From the IMG/VR virus record IMGVR_UViG_3300027742_000016, positions 1 to 42,754 of that record: a DNA stretch of 42,754 nucleotides; one strand, written 5' to 3'. Under the pieces are notes generated by a model, which saw nothing but the letters and a program-made list of their open reading frames with translations, was not told the origin of the DNA and did no database searches. The stretch comes from a virus. Below, piece by piece: positions 1 through 7,341 of the stretch. Both the position numbers and the translations under genes were made by a program. The number at the start of each line of letters is the position of its first letter. Position 1 is the stretch's first letter.

Positions 1-936
1 GTCAATGTTTTGGATGGATGGGCAGCAGTAAGAAATCTTATTGCAAGAACGAAACTAAAAACCCCGACAATCGAAGAATATACCGCAGATGCGGGTGTTC
101 GCATACAGCTAAAAGATCAGACATTCACAAAGAACTTTACATTTGCGACAACGGACGCAGGAGCAGGTAAGGCGGACACGATAGCTTCATTCCCGTACAA
201 TTGCGTAATAAGAAAAATCAAATTTAGAGCGAACATGACCACGGGACAGCAGACGACAGTAGATGCGCTCGTAAATGACGGAACAGGTCTGTCTCCAACA
301 GACACGAGTTTAGCTTTTGATGGCAAGACGGGAGATTTCGTAAATGGTAACTATTATATGTTCGTAGGTAGCGGAGAGGTATTCAAGATCAATGATGCGG
401 ATCCGAACACATCACCGATAGTAATAGTAAGAGGTCAGAAAGGCACGACCGCGACATACGTAGACGACAACGAGCAGATAATCGCCTTGAATCACGGCTG
501 GACGCTGGACATATTCAAAGACAGTAACAAGAAACATAAGGACAAGATACTCAGCTTAGACGTATTGATGACCGCAAAAGGGACTACCGATGCGGCTATC
601 ACGGCAGGCGACAAGGATATAGACCTCTCGGCAGACCTTAAAAGTGTAAGCAAAGGTGATTGGGTACGGATAACGGACACTACACCTGAAGAGGCATTGG
701 TGCAGTACAACACGGGTGACGTAGCGAACGCAGCGAACGATTTCCAGTTATGGGTATGTGATGCACTTGCTGCACACGACACGGCGAAAGTCGTCGAGAA
801 ACTGTGCGTATATGACATTCCAGTGGACTATCGCAGTTCAGGCACCACGCTCTACTTCACGTTGCAGTGCATGGAAACGAATTTAGCTGCGAATGCCGAT
901 ATTGATATAGAGATGGAGGTGGATAAGATATATTAA
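1..936 (+). CDS. Tail fibre / structural protein, C-terminal part (open at left edge)
   Basis: The frame is open from base 1 with no start codon of its own beyond an internal TTG at 10, so the true start is outside the left edge. It is rich in Thr, Asp, Ala and Gly with alternating beta-type stretches and no catalytic motif, as expected of a virion fibre. The first residues (VNVLDGWAAVRNLIARTK) continue in phase from the frame that leaves the right edge at 42754; joined, the protein would be about 451 aa. It is followed after 1 nt by a small zinc-ribbon gene. A virion fibre role is inferred from composition and position; receptor binding is not shown. Confidence 0.75.
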   Translation, partial: VNVLDGWAAVRNLIARTKLKTPTIEEYTADAGVRIQLKDQTFTKNFTFATTDAGAGKADTIASFPYNCVIRKIKFRANMTTGQQTTVDALVNDGTGLSPTDTSLAFDGKTGDFVNGNYYMFVGSGEVFKINDADPNTSPIVIVRGQKGTTATYVDDNEQIIALNHGWTLDIFKDSNKKHKDKILSLDVLMTAKGTTDAAITAGDKDIDLSADLKSVSKGDWVRITDTTPEEALVQYNTGDVANAANDFQLWVCDALAAHDTAKVVEKLCVYDIPVDYRSSGTTLYFTLQCMETNLAANADIDIEMEVDKIY

Positions 937-937
937 A

Positions 938-1105
938 ATGAATAAAAAATGCCAACATGAATGGGTATATTCACCTGTAGTAATTACAACCAATCCGCCA
1001 ATATATACAAAAATATGCAGATTGTGTGGTAAGAAAGAAGAAGAAAGAGGCATATTTCGCGATCTAAGCGAATACTCTCAAATAGAGGATAGAGTTAAAA
1101 AATAA
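938..1105 (+). CDS. Small zinc-ribbon protein (55 aa)
   Basis: A 55-aa protein with a Cys-x-His pair near the N terminus (KCQHEW) and a CRLCGK knuckle about 25 residues later, a plausible single zinc site. The ATG lies 1 nt after the preceding stop and the TAA is 1 nt before the next ATG, so it is part of a tightly packed operon with the fibre and the adhesin. Function unknown; such miniproteins are common in viruses of archaea and bacteria. Confidence 0.6.
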   Translation: MNKKCQHEWVYSPVVITTNPPIYTKICRLCGKKEEERGIFRDLSEYSQIEDRVKK

Positions 1106-1106
1106 A

Positions 1107-2012
1107 ATGCTGGTAAATATGCAGGCTTTCGAGGACGCACGCAGAGCAGGACAGGTAACTGAATATGAGGTATACCCGCGACAGAGTTCTGATGTGGATG
1201 AGTATCAAGTGAAGGCTGAAAGCGTGCCTTCAGTATTCCCGGGAGACGTGCGGATATTGCATGGCCGCAAGCTGATAGATTTCTGGACAGAATCAAAAGG
1301 CATCGTGTGGAGTAAGCTGCCTAAGCTCTTAACAAAAACGCCGCAGAAGTTGTTTGCACTGATAGCTGGGATTCCGAGTTCTGCGAGCAATGGAGCGGAT
1401 ACCTTTGAGTTCTTTGATGATTTTCTTGGAAGTAGCGTAAACACATCAAAATGGTCAGTTACTGGAAACGGAATTAGCGTTTCTGGAAGTATTGTTACTC
1501 TAACTACATCCAGTACAGATACCCAAAATCGCTTAACTTCGCTTACAAACTGGTCAAAAAATAATGGTACAATTCTCCGAGCGCGTTTAAAAACTCAATA
1601 TCTCGGAGCAACAAATCGGGGCGAACAATCTTTTGGTGCATATATCAATAAGTTTATAATGGCGAATTATAATCACGGACATTCTGCCAATAGTAGTAAA
1701 TATTCTAATAACGATGGTACTGAGGATGCAACAAATATAGTTGGCTGGACAGCAGACACATGGAAAATTCAAGAGCTCAAACGGCCTGGTTTAACTCGAT
1801 GGACAGTCAATGATGCTAATAAAGTAGATCACTCAATCCACTATCCAACAGATGACTTCCCTATTTGGATAAGAGCTGATTATTATGATAATCCTGCAAC
1901 CATGTGGGTTGATTGGGTTCTCATCCGCAAATACGCCTCAACTGAGCCTTTAATATTGAAGAAATCAGTACTCGGTAAAGCAGCAATGATAAGAGCAGTT
2001 ATAGCAGGTTGA
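1107..2012 (+). CDS. DUF2341/concanavalin-lectin-like adhesin, copy 1
   Basis: A 301-aa protein. The N-terminal ~90 residues have the layout of DUF2341 surface proteins (DEYQVK, then WSKLP). From SSASNG (about residue 91) to TEPL it has the beta-rich FFDDF...SKWSV lectin/glucanase-like domain found in archaeal cell-surface and viral adhesion proteins. A paralogue lies at 27949-28839, nearly identical in DNA over about 575 bp except for a variable centre. No signal peptide is visible, which fits a virion component rather than a secreted protein. Likely role: glycan or receptor binding at the fibre; this is inference. Confidence 0.7.
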   Translation: MLVNMQAFEDARRAGQVTEYEVYPRQSSDVDEYQVKAESVPSVFPGDVRILHGRKLIDFWTESKGIVWSKLPKLLTKTPQKLFALIAGIPSSASNGADTFEFFDDFLGSSVNTSKWSVTGNGISVSGSIVTLTTSSTDTQNRLTSLTNWSKNNGTILRARLKTQYLGATNRGEQSFGAYINKFIMANYNHGHSANSSKYSNNDGTEDATNIVGWTADTWKIQELKRPGLTRWTVNDANKVDHSIHYPTDDFPIWIRADYYDNPATMWVDWVLIRKYASTEPLILKKSVLGKAAMIRAVIAG

Positions 2013-2030
2013 AATTATATTCATATAAGT

Positions 2031-2068
2031 AAAAATAGAAAGCTATATATATCAACGTGCCAATAGGT
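2031..2068 (+). promoter_or_regulatory. Archaeal promoter, ACGTGCC type, for the caspase-like gene
   Basis: AAAATAGAAAGCT (2032-2044) runs into a TATA box (about 2045-2052), then ACGTGCCAATAGGT (2055-2068). The same two blocks with the same 23-nt offset occur at 3403 and 3426. GGTGA at 2066-2070 can also act as ribosome-binding site for the ATG at 2077. Confidence 0.7.
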
Positions 2069-2076
2069 GATTAGAA

Positions 2077-3294
2077 ATGATAAGAAGTGTTGTAAAGGAA
2101 GCACAAATAGGCCGATACAAATCAACGCTATGGTGGTACAAAACAGCCGATGGAGTTTGGATTGACAATTCATACTTCGTCCGTGTAGAAGACTTAGAAG
2201 GCAACCTTATAGAAGAGATAGACAAGAAACGGACCGATATTCCAGAAGTGGCAATGCCACCTGTACGCGCTTTAATATCAGCGCCCCGAAACACTATATC
2301 CAAAGCTCCTGTTCTTATCGATCCCAATAATGATTTCTGGATATTCACAAAGAAGCCAGATAGACCTATAACGGTCTGGATAACTTTAGATAAAGAACTC
2401 GGAGAACGCAAAATAATAGATGTTGTTACTGGCGAGACCATTGGTTATGGAACGCCACCGCCTTCTGTCGAAGGCTATTCGTGGTCGGGTCGTCATTACG
2501 ACCATGAAGCTTGGATTCCTTGGCGGAAAAGCGCAGATCAGTGGTTTAAAAAATGGGGTGCAGAGACCATGACAAAAGGATTGGCAACTGTAGGCGAAAT
2601 TAAATCTTGGGTTCAAAATCCTAATGTTGCATATTATTACGCAATTGCCCATGGAGGACCCACGTCAGCACTTGCCATGGACGGGAATATCCGCTCATCT
2701 CACATTAAGAATTGCATGGAATACAGAGAGCCCATGTGGTTCGCATTTCTCGGACATTGTGACGCTATGGAGTATACGACACTCGGCTCATTCTCAGATG
2801 CCTTCAGGAAGAGCTCCCTTAAAAATACCGTCACAATCGGCTATTATAAAATGGGCTCATGTGGTGGATTTGGAGATTCCGTGAGATGGCAAAACAAACT
2901 CTTTAGTCTGGTTGATGAAGGGAGTAGTTTTAAAGACGCATTCGATTTAGCGACTGCTCTGTACCCGCGCATAGAAAGCGGGGTAAGATTCCTAGGTGAT
3001 GGAAAAATAGGAAAGGAGGTGAAAAAAATGGAGATGAAGAACGTAAACATATGGTTGAAGAAAATAAGCGACAAAGAGTGGACTGTTAGCGTATTATTGA
3101 AAGACTGCGACACAGAAGCACCCATCAATGCAGCTCAAGTAAGACTGGACGAAAATGCACTGATAACAAACTCAGAGGGGCATGTGTATTGGGATCACGT
3201 ACCTGCGGGAAATCATATGCTAAAGGCAACGCGGAGCGGATACGAAGATACAGGAGACCCTGAGAAACCATCCAGTGTTACCTTTACGCTATAA
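2077..3294 (+). CDS. Caspase-like (clan CD) cysteine peptidase with C-terminal Ig-like domain
   Basis: A 405-aa protein. Residues ~185-232 show the clan CD signature: a beta strand ending in AHGG (His192) and, after a second hydrophobic strand, FLGHCDAM (Cys228), the expected His/Cys dyad of gingipain- and caspase-like folds. Residues ~1-120 look beta-rich. Residues ~322-405 form a carboxypeptidase-regulatory/Ig-like domain (PINAAQVRL ... AGNHMLKATRSGYEDTG). There is no signal peptide or membrane segment. It has its own promoter and sits between fibre genes and the early region. Possible roles are virion maturation, host-protein cleavage or interference with host signalling; none is proven. 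An in-frame internal start at 3028 is reported separately. Confidence 0.65.
   Translation: MIRSVVKEAQIGRYKSTLWWYKTADGVWIDNSYFVRVEDLEGNLIEEIDKKRTDIPEVAMPPVRALISAPRNTISKAPVLIDPNNDFWIFTKKPDRPITVWITLDKELGERKIIDVVTGETIGYGTPPPSVEGYSWSGRHYDHEAWIPWRKSADQWFKKWGAETMTKGLATVGEIKSWVQNPNVAYYYAIAHGGPTSALAMDGNIRSSHIKNCMEYREPMWFAFLGHCDAMEYTTLGSFSDAFRKSSLKNTVTIGYYKMGSCGGFGDSVRWQNKLFSLVDEGSSFKDAFDLATALYPRIESGVRFLGDGKIGKEVKKMEMKNVNIWLKKISDKEWTVSVLLKDCDTEAPINAAQVRLDENALITNSEGHVYWDHVPAGNHMLKATRSGYEDTGDPEKPSSVTFTL
3015..3030 (+). promoter_or_regulatory. Internal Shine-Dalgarno and ATG inside the caspase-like gene
   Basis: GGAGGTGA at 3015-3022 lies 5 nt before an in-frame ATG at 3028 (Met318). Initiation here would yield the C-terminal Ig-like domain alone (88 aa, ending at 3294). 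This match to the 16S rRNA tail is much stronger than at most gene starts in the window. Confidence 0.5.
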
Positions 3295-3401
3295 GACACA
3301 AAGGAAAAAGACAACTGGGAGATAGAAAACGAATGTGTGCAGTTTCTCCAGCGGCAGTTTTTGACAACTGTTAAGTTTTAGAGTAAAGTATTTATAAAAG
3401 T

Positions 3402-3440
3402 GAAAATAGAAAGCTTTATATACCCACGTGCCAATAGGTA
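3402..3440 (+). promoter_or_regulatory. Archaeal promoter, ACGTGCC type, for the AbrB gene
   Basis: AAAATAGAAAGCT (3403-3415) and ACGTGCCAATAGGT (3426-3439) flank TTTATATA, matching the promoter at 2031. The ATG at 3447 lies about 27 nt after the TATA box, so the transcript is nearly leaderless. The preceding 3295-3400 holds no convincing gene; it has a second weak TATA-like stretch near 3390. Confidence 0.7.
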
Positions 3441-3446
3441 TATGGG

Positions 3447-3584
3447 ATGAAAAAAATAGCTGTAAAGGTGGGGACACATGGTCGTATCGTTATTCCCTCG
3501 CAAACACTTAAAGAGAAGGAAATCGAAGAGGGGGATATTGTATTGTTGGAAATTACGAAGGCAGATATACGGGAGGCAAGGTGA
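3447..3584 (+). CDS. AbrB/SpoVT-type DNA-binding protein (45 aa)
   Basis: A 45-aa protein reading VGTHGRIVIPSQTLKEKEIEEGD, which is the swapped-hairpin AbrB fold: a G-R-IVIP strand, then a linker and EGDIVLLEI. It probably binds DNA as a dimer, as a transition-state-type regulator or antitoxin. It is first in its operon, 3 nt before the next ORF. No partner toxin is recognisable next door, so a regulator of early genes is the simpler reading. Confidence 0.75.
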   Translation: MKKIAVKVGTHGRIVIPSQTLKEKEIEEGDIVLLEITKADIREAR

Positions 3585-3586
3585 TA

Positions 3587-3703
3587 ATGAGTACTGAAAA
3601 GGAGGATTTGTTTTTGAGATGGTTTCGCCAACAGGGATATACTTGGCGCCAAGCGATTGAAAAAGTAGATAATGTAAAGCTAAAAGAAGAAGGATTAAGC
3701 TAA
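3587..3703 (+). CDS. Hypothetical 38-aa protein
   Basis: A short acidic/basic peptide with an aromatic core (DLFLRWFRQQGYTW). It is packed 2 nt after the AbrB stop and 2 nt before the nuclease-like gene. A similar W-F pattern occurs in the 55-aa protein at 6552 (WVRWFERTWW), so both may belong to one small family. Function unknown. Confidence 0.45.
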   Translation: MSTEKEDLFLRWFRQQGYTWRQAIEKVDNVKLKEEGLS

Positions 3704-3705
3704 AA

Positions 3706-4104
3706 ATGCAAACCGATAAAACAACGTGGAAGAAGCTGGAACAGCGAGTATGCCAAAAATTTTCTGGTGTACGTACTCCGCTATCTGGAAGCAACAGCCA
3801 GCACGGGACCTCTGCGGATTGTATAGGAACCGCATTCCCGGACCTATATATTGAAATCAAACTCCGGGCTTCTTTTTTGCATCATAGCTTGTTTAAAGAC
3901 GCCGCTAAGATGGCGAAGGCAGAAGGCAAGATTCCTTTGCTGGTTACGCATGTTAAGAATGAGGAAAGCGAACTGGTTACGCTGAGAATAGAAGATTTCT
4001 TAGAAATCTCAAACTCCGGCATTGCATCGCAATCTAACCGAGTAACGAAAAAACTATTTCTGATGGATAATGCGATGATTGGTGATTTAGACTTCCGAAG
4101 ATGA
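3706..4104 (+). CDS. PD-(D/E)XK nuclease-like protein (132 aa)
   Basis: The N terminus has WKKLEQRV (Glu12), then RTPLSGSNSQHG, then an acidic residue in SADCIG (Asp38) and the core YIEIKLR (Glu50-x-Lys52). This E-D-ExK order is that of Holliday-junction-resolvase and restriction-type PD-(D/E)XK folds. It overlaps the next gene by 4 nt (ATGA), so the two are translationally coupled. Possible roles are junction or branch resolution before packaging, or host DNA degradation. The fold is fairly likely, the substrate unknown. Confidence 0.6.
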   Translation: MQTDKTTWKKLEQRVCQKFSGVRTPLSGSNSQHGTSADCIGTAFPDLYIEIKLRASFLHHSLFKDAAKMAKAEGKIPLLVTHVKNEESELVTLRIEDFLEISNSGIASQSNRVTKKLFLMDNAMIGDLDFRR

Positions 4105-4388
4105 AAAAACCATCTGCTTATGCTTTCAAGCATAAAGTTCAGCGAAAACTCGAAAATGAGCACTTCATAGTTGCTCCGATAGCTGATTCTACATTCCCGA
4201 TCGATCTACTTGCGTTTCGGGAGGACGGAACTCGTGGCTATCGCATCAAAGCACATGGTAAGATATATGATGCTGAACTCCAAACTTTACGCAAGCTTGC
4301 CAGAGAACTCAAGATAAAAGTATTCACTGCGAAGGAGAATGCAGCCAGGGAAATCATTATTTGGGATGTCAATTCCAGACCTCACTAA
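4101..4388 (+). CDS. Resolvase-fold-like protein, degenerate active site (95 aa)
   Basis: Residues 1-50 (FKHKVQRKLE ... FPIDLLAFREDGTRGYRIK) follow the layout of archaeal Hjc-like resolvases: a helix, a beta strand with Asp, then a strand where E-x-K is expected. Here the strand reads RIK, so the catalytic acid appears lost. It is coupled by ATGA to the intact nuclease-like gene upstream, which suggests a heteromeric or regulatory partner. This is inference; it could be an unrelated small protein. Confidence 0.5.
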   Translation: MKKPSAYAFKHKVQRKLENEHFIVAPIADSTFPIDLLAFREDGTRGYRIKAHGKIYDAELQTLRKLARELKIKVFTAKENAAREIIIWDVNSRPH

Positions 4389-4417
4389 GCCAAATCGATA
4401 AAATAGGTGAAGAAAAA

Positions 4418-4690
4418 ATGAGAATGGGTATAACATCCTTCTCGGTTGGAAGTAGAAGGTTTACATTCAAAGAGCCGTTAATGTTCGATAACGAGATGAT
4501 AGACGGTCAACTATACATGAGTTACGAAGAACTGAATCTCTTTGTCTGTGGGTCTTCATGGACGGAATGCGATGATGAAATACGAGAGGAATTAGCAATG
4601 CTGTGGGAAGAATATGTGATCTCACCGGACGAAGAATTATCTAAAGATGCTATCGCACTGAAAGAAACGCTATTAAGGATGGTGGAGTAA
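4418..4690 (+). CDS. Hypothetical acidic protein (90 aa)
   Basis: I prefer the ATG at 4418 because AGGTGA lies 8 nt upstream; an upstream start at 4361 would overlap the preceding gene by 28 nt. The product has a beta-rich N-terminal half (SFSVGSRRFTF) and an acidic helical C-terminal half. No family recognised. Confidence 0.55.
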   Translation: MRMGITSFSVGSRRFTFKEPLMFDNEMIDGQLYMSYEELNLFVCGSSWTECDDEIREELAMLWEEYVISPDEELSKDAIALKETLLRMVE

Positions 4691-4700
4691 AAACGAAAGA

Positions 4701-4868
4701 GTGAAAGCAGAAGGATTATGTTGGAAATGTGGGAAAAAAGAAGCAACGCATACAAAATATGGATACCCAATATGCGATGATTGTGACAATAAAGATTTCG
4801 ATCCTGAAGAGATGGAAATGGTCGTAATCGAATCATTGAAAGAAGGAATGCTGAAGCCTTTAGATTAG
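4701..4868 (+). CDS. Zinc-ribbon protein (55 aa), GTG start
   Basis: Two CxxC knuckles (CWKCGKK and CDDCD) 17 residues apart form a treble-clef or ribbon zinc site, followed by an acidic helix. It starts at GTG and its TAG directly abuts the ATG of the HTH gene at 4869. Probable nucleic-acid or protein adaptor; function unknown. Confidence 0.55.
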   Translation: MKAEGLCWKCGKKEATHTKYGYPICDDCDNKDFDPEEMEMVVIESLKEGMLKPLD

Positions 4869-5270
4869 ATGAGAAAAGGAAGGATACCTATACCAAAAGC
4901 AAAACAGGAGCAGATAAAAGCTCTGCGCAGAAAAGGACTTCCGTATAAAGAGATAGCGGCACGATGCAGAGTCAATCTCGCAACAGTAATAAAGTATAGC
5001 ATCGGTGTGCAAACCCCTCCCTTCTCCCGGGGTTATTCCCAGGATGGTCGGTCAAAAGATAAGCAGTACCAAATCGAATGGAGGAAAATAAGGGAGGATA
5101 TAACGGATTCTTTGCTTTTTGAGTTTCACGATTCTTTTGGATTAAGTGAAGTTAATGAAAACGATGTTAAGAAGTTTTTATCTCTGCTCAGAACTCGCAG
5201 TACAGGCGAACGGGAGATATCGTATTTCCTCAGTGCAATTGAAAAACATAGCCATAGGGAGAAGGATTAG
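4869..5270 (+). CDS. HTH DNA-binding protein (133 aa)
   Basis: Residues ~12-45 (QIKALRRKGLPYKEIAARC, then VNLATVIKY) form a resolvase/Trp-repressor-like helix-turn-helix. The C-terminal ~60 residues are helical and charged with no second domain. It starts immediately after the zinc-ribbon stop and precedes the HNH gene by 5 nt. Probably a transcription regulator of the early region, or a terminase-small-like recogniser; the first is more likely because a terminase small subunit is present at 13831. Confidence 0.6.
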   Translation: MRKGRIPIPKAKQEQIKALRRKGLPYKEIAARCRVNLATVIKYSIGVQTPPFSRGYSQDGRSKDKQYQIEWRKIREDITDSLLFEFHDSFGLSEVNENDVKKFLSLLRTRSTGEREISYFLSAIEKHSHREKD

Positions 5271-5275
5271 CGAAC

Positions 5276-5896
5276 ATGACAAATAAGGAGAAAGTAGCAG
5301 AATATCAGCGAAAATATCGGCGGATCCATAAGAAGAAAGTAGCGGAACGCAGCCGAAAATACTACCAAATGCACAAGGAAGAAAGAATTAAATATCGGCA
5401 AACGCATAAAGAAGCACACGCAGAAAACAGCCAAAAATATTACCAACGCCATAAAGCAGCAGCAGCAGAAAACCGCCGAGAATATAACCAGCGCAATAAA
5501 GGAGAAATAGCAGAAAAAAAGCGAAAATATTACCAGCGCAATAAAGGAGAAATATTAGAAAAAAAGCGGAAATATCATTCGAGCCCTGAAGGGCATTGCA
5601 CGCTTAACCGTGCCAATCATAAACGGCGAGCACGTGCAAAGAACACAGAAGCGACACTTACAGCGGAGCAATGGGAGACCATTTTAAAGATTCAAGGCAA
5701 TTGCTGTAACGTATGTGGAAAAAGATTTACAAAGAAGAGACCACCTACGATAGATCATATAATCCCCCTTTCGGAGGGAGGAGGATTAACATTTGAAAAC
5801 GTCCAAGCGCTATGCAAATCGTGTAATTCTCGGAAGCATGCGAAAATAGATCCTCAATTCATACAATCGTGGGGCTATATTAAAGCTGAGGCATAA
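5276..5896 (+). CDS. HNH endonuclease with basic N-terminal repeats (206 aa)
   Basis: Residues ~1-105 are five to six imperfect repeats of a Tyr/Lys/Arg/His-rich unit (KYYQRHK / EYNQRNK / KYYQRNK), a DNA-binding arm typical of phage and archaeal homing-type HNH proteins. The HNH domain follows: NVCGKRF, then DHIIPLSEGG, ENVQAL and CKSCNSRKH, all key residues present. It is a free-standing nuclease, possibly a homing endonuclease or an aid to genome packaging. Repeat units near the middle are close in DNA, suggesting recent expansion. Confidence 0.8.
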   Translation: MTNKEKVAEYQRKYRRIHKKKVAERSRKYYQMHKEERIKYRQTHKEAHAENSQKYYQRHKAAAAENRREYNQRNKGEIAEKKRKYYQRNKGEILEKKRKYHSSPEGHCTLNRANHKRRARAKNTEATLTAEQWETILKIQGNCCNVCGKRFTKKRPPTIDHIIPLSEGGGLTFENVQALCKSCNSRKHAKIDPQFIQSWGYIKAEA

Positions 5897-5945
5897 TAGG
5901 ATATCTTTAAGAATATTGTTTTTATGATAAACAAAAATCCTTACT

Positions 5946-5975
5946 ACTCTACTCTACTCTACTCTACTCTACTCT
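5946..5975 (+). repeat. (ACTCT)6 pentanucleotide tandem repeat
   Basis: Six perfect ACTCT units in the non-coding stretch 5897-6031, immediately upstream of an AT tract and TATA box. A simple repeat of this kind can change length by slippage and could alter the spacing of upstream elements from the promoter. Confidence 0.9.
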
Positions 5976-5980
5976 AGAAT

Positions 5981-5999
5981 ACATATATATATATATAAC
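5981..5999 (+). promoter_or_regulatory. AT-tract promoter for the RHH gene at 6032
   Basis: ACATATATATATATATAAC forms an extended TATA element 33-50 nt before the ATG at 6032. AGAGGG at 6020-6025 is a weak ribosome-binding site. Confidence 0.5.
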
Positions 6000-6031
6000 A
6001 AATATTAAGTAAAGTATAAGAGGGAAAAGAA

Positions 6032-6457
6032 ATGAAAAAAATAATGGAGGACCGGACATCAGTTCTGATTGTGTTGGAGCGAAAACAAGTAGAGAAAATC
6101 GATAAGATAGCAGGGAAAGGGCGTAGAAGCGCGTATATACGAGGGCTGATAGATATATCGGATGAACAACAAGTTGAAAAGGAAATCAAGCTAAAAGAGA
6201 AAAATAAGGGGTTAGAGCGGACGGTTGTAGAATTAAAACAACGACTGGGAACGAATACTGCCATAGCAGCATCCATTGCAGAGCAGACTTTTTCCGAGTA
6301 TCAACGGTGGAAAGCGGGAGTGGAGAATAGTGGTGGAGCAATTAATCTAAAAAACGAATTAAACTGGATTACAATGAGAGCACGAAGCATAAACGTAAAA
6401 CCCATTGATTTCTTAGGAACGCTGCATGGCATGGCGGAAGAGACGGGGAAGAAATAA
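6032..6457 (+). CDS. RHH regulator with coiled coil (141 aa)
   Basis: The N terminus (TSVLIVLERKQVEKIDKIA, then RRSAYIRGLIDI) matches a ribbon-helix-helix DNA-binding domain. Residues ~55-85 (EKEIKLKEKNKGLERTVVEL) form a coiled coil, and a helical tail follows. It probably acts as a dimeric repressor, possibly of its own AT-rich promoter. Monocistronic: own promoter upstream and another at 6487 downstream. Confidence 0.65.
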   Translation: MKKIMEDRTSVLIVLERKQVEKIDKIAGKGRRSAYIRGLIDISDEQQVEKEIKLKEKNKGLERTVVELKQRLGTNTAIAASIAEQTFSEYQRWKAGVENSGGAINLKNELNWITMRARSINVKPIDFLGTLHGMAEETGKK

Positions 6458-6486
6458 CTTTAGCATATAGAAACCCAAAGACAAAA

Positions 6487-6510
6487 CCGAAACATTTATA
6501 TACCCACTTG
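6487..6510 (+). promoter_or_regulatory. Archaeal promoter upstream of 6552
   Basis: AAACATTTATATACCCACTTGCC: TTTATATA followed by CCCACTTGCC, resembling the ACGTGCC element at 2055 and 3426 with one change. It probably drives the operon from 6552 through the following small genes. Confidence 0.65.
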
Positions 6511-6551
6511 CCTTATTATAATTATAATTAAAAAACAAAAGGCGAAAAAAG

Positions 6552-6719
6552 ATGGAAGAAAAAAGCGAGATACGCGTTTGGGTAAGATGGTTTGAAAGAA
6601 CTTGGTGGAGTTACCGACCAGAATTTTTGAAGTATCTGAAAGGACCCGGAGTAGCGGATATAAAAGATGCAGAAGTTTGGGTGAAAGGAAGGAAGATAAA
6701 TATAAGATTAGAGGGGTAA
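6552..6719 (+). CDS. Hypothetical Trp-rich protein (55 aa)
   Basis: First gene after the promoter at 6487. The product is aromatic-rich (WVRWFERTWWSYR) and ends in a beta hairpin-like basic stretch. The TAA is 4 nt before the lipoprotein gene. Function unknown; see the similar core in the 38-aa protein at 3587. Confidence 0.5.
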   Translation: MEEKSEIRVWVRWFERTWWSYRPEFLKYLKGPGVADIKDAEVWVKGRKINIRLEG

Positions 6720-6723
6720 AAAA

Positions 6724-7200
6724 ATGAAAAGAAAAAACATAGCGGGATTAATAGCTATTGCAGCGATTGCAGCAATGGCGATGTTTTCGGGATGCATTGA
6801 GGAGGAAGCAACTACATCAACGGATATTTATGCCAGCGATGAAATAGTCATATCCACAATGAAATCCGTGTTGGCAGATAACGGGATTCAGGGTGTTGAT
6901 ATAGAGGTCGTAGATACCAGAAATAAAGGCGGAGTGAAATCTTTAATATTGAGTTATGAATCAACAGCCGTAACAGGAGACGATATGGCGGGGGAAATAG
7001 GTACTATCCTTGGCACCTATTTAGGAGCAAAAGAAGGGGGCTGGAACGTTGATGAACTTAATGTAGTTGTGGGAGATAGAAAAGGCGCTGCTGTTGGAAT
7101 GTGGTCCTGTTCCAAAAAATGGACTGACGACTATATAAATGGAAAACTATCAGATACGGAACTTCTGTCAAACGTTTTTAGTTCCATAAGGATACTGTAA
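6724..7200 (+). CDS. Secreted archaeal lipoprotein (158 aa)
   Basis: The N terminus is a signal peptide: MKRK, a hydrophobic stretch of about 17 residues, and the lipobox FSGC (Cys24) followed by acidic EEE. The mature part, about 135 residues, looks alpha/beta with no enzyme motif. It should be anchored on the outside of the host membrane. Virus-encoded lipoproteins often alter the cell surface, for example in superinfection exclusion; that is inference here. It lies in the early operon between small cytosolic genes. Confidence 0.75.
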   Translation: MKRKNIAGLIAIAAIAAMAMFSGCIEEEATTSTDIYASDEIVISTMKSVLADNGIQGVDIEVVDTRNKGGVKSLILSYESTAVTGDDMAGEIGTILGTYLGAKEGGWNVDELNVVVGDRKGAAVGMWSCSKKWTDDYINGKLSDTELLSNVFSSIRIL

Positions 7201-7212
7201 AAGGTGAAAAAG

Positions 7213-7341
7213 ATGGAAGAAAAAGAGAGAAAAGCGTTTGTAGAACGTCAATTAATAGATCTAACCGAAGCAGAAGAGGCTGAAGAGGCTGAACGAGAAG
7301 CACGAGATGAAGAGAGGCGGATAATGGAGGTGAGCGAATGA
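7213..7341 (+). CDS. Hypothetical acidic helical peptide (42 aa)
   Basis: A Glu/Arg-rich helix with a short duplicated EEA unit. Starts after GGTGA at 7203 and overlaps the next gene by 4 nt (ATGA). No family recognised. Confidence 0.45.
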   Translation: MEEKERKAFVERQLIDLTEAEEAEEAEREARDEERRIMEVSE

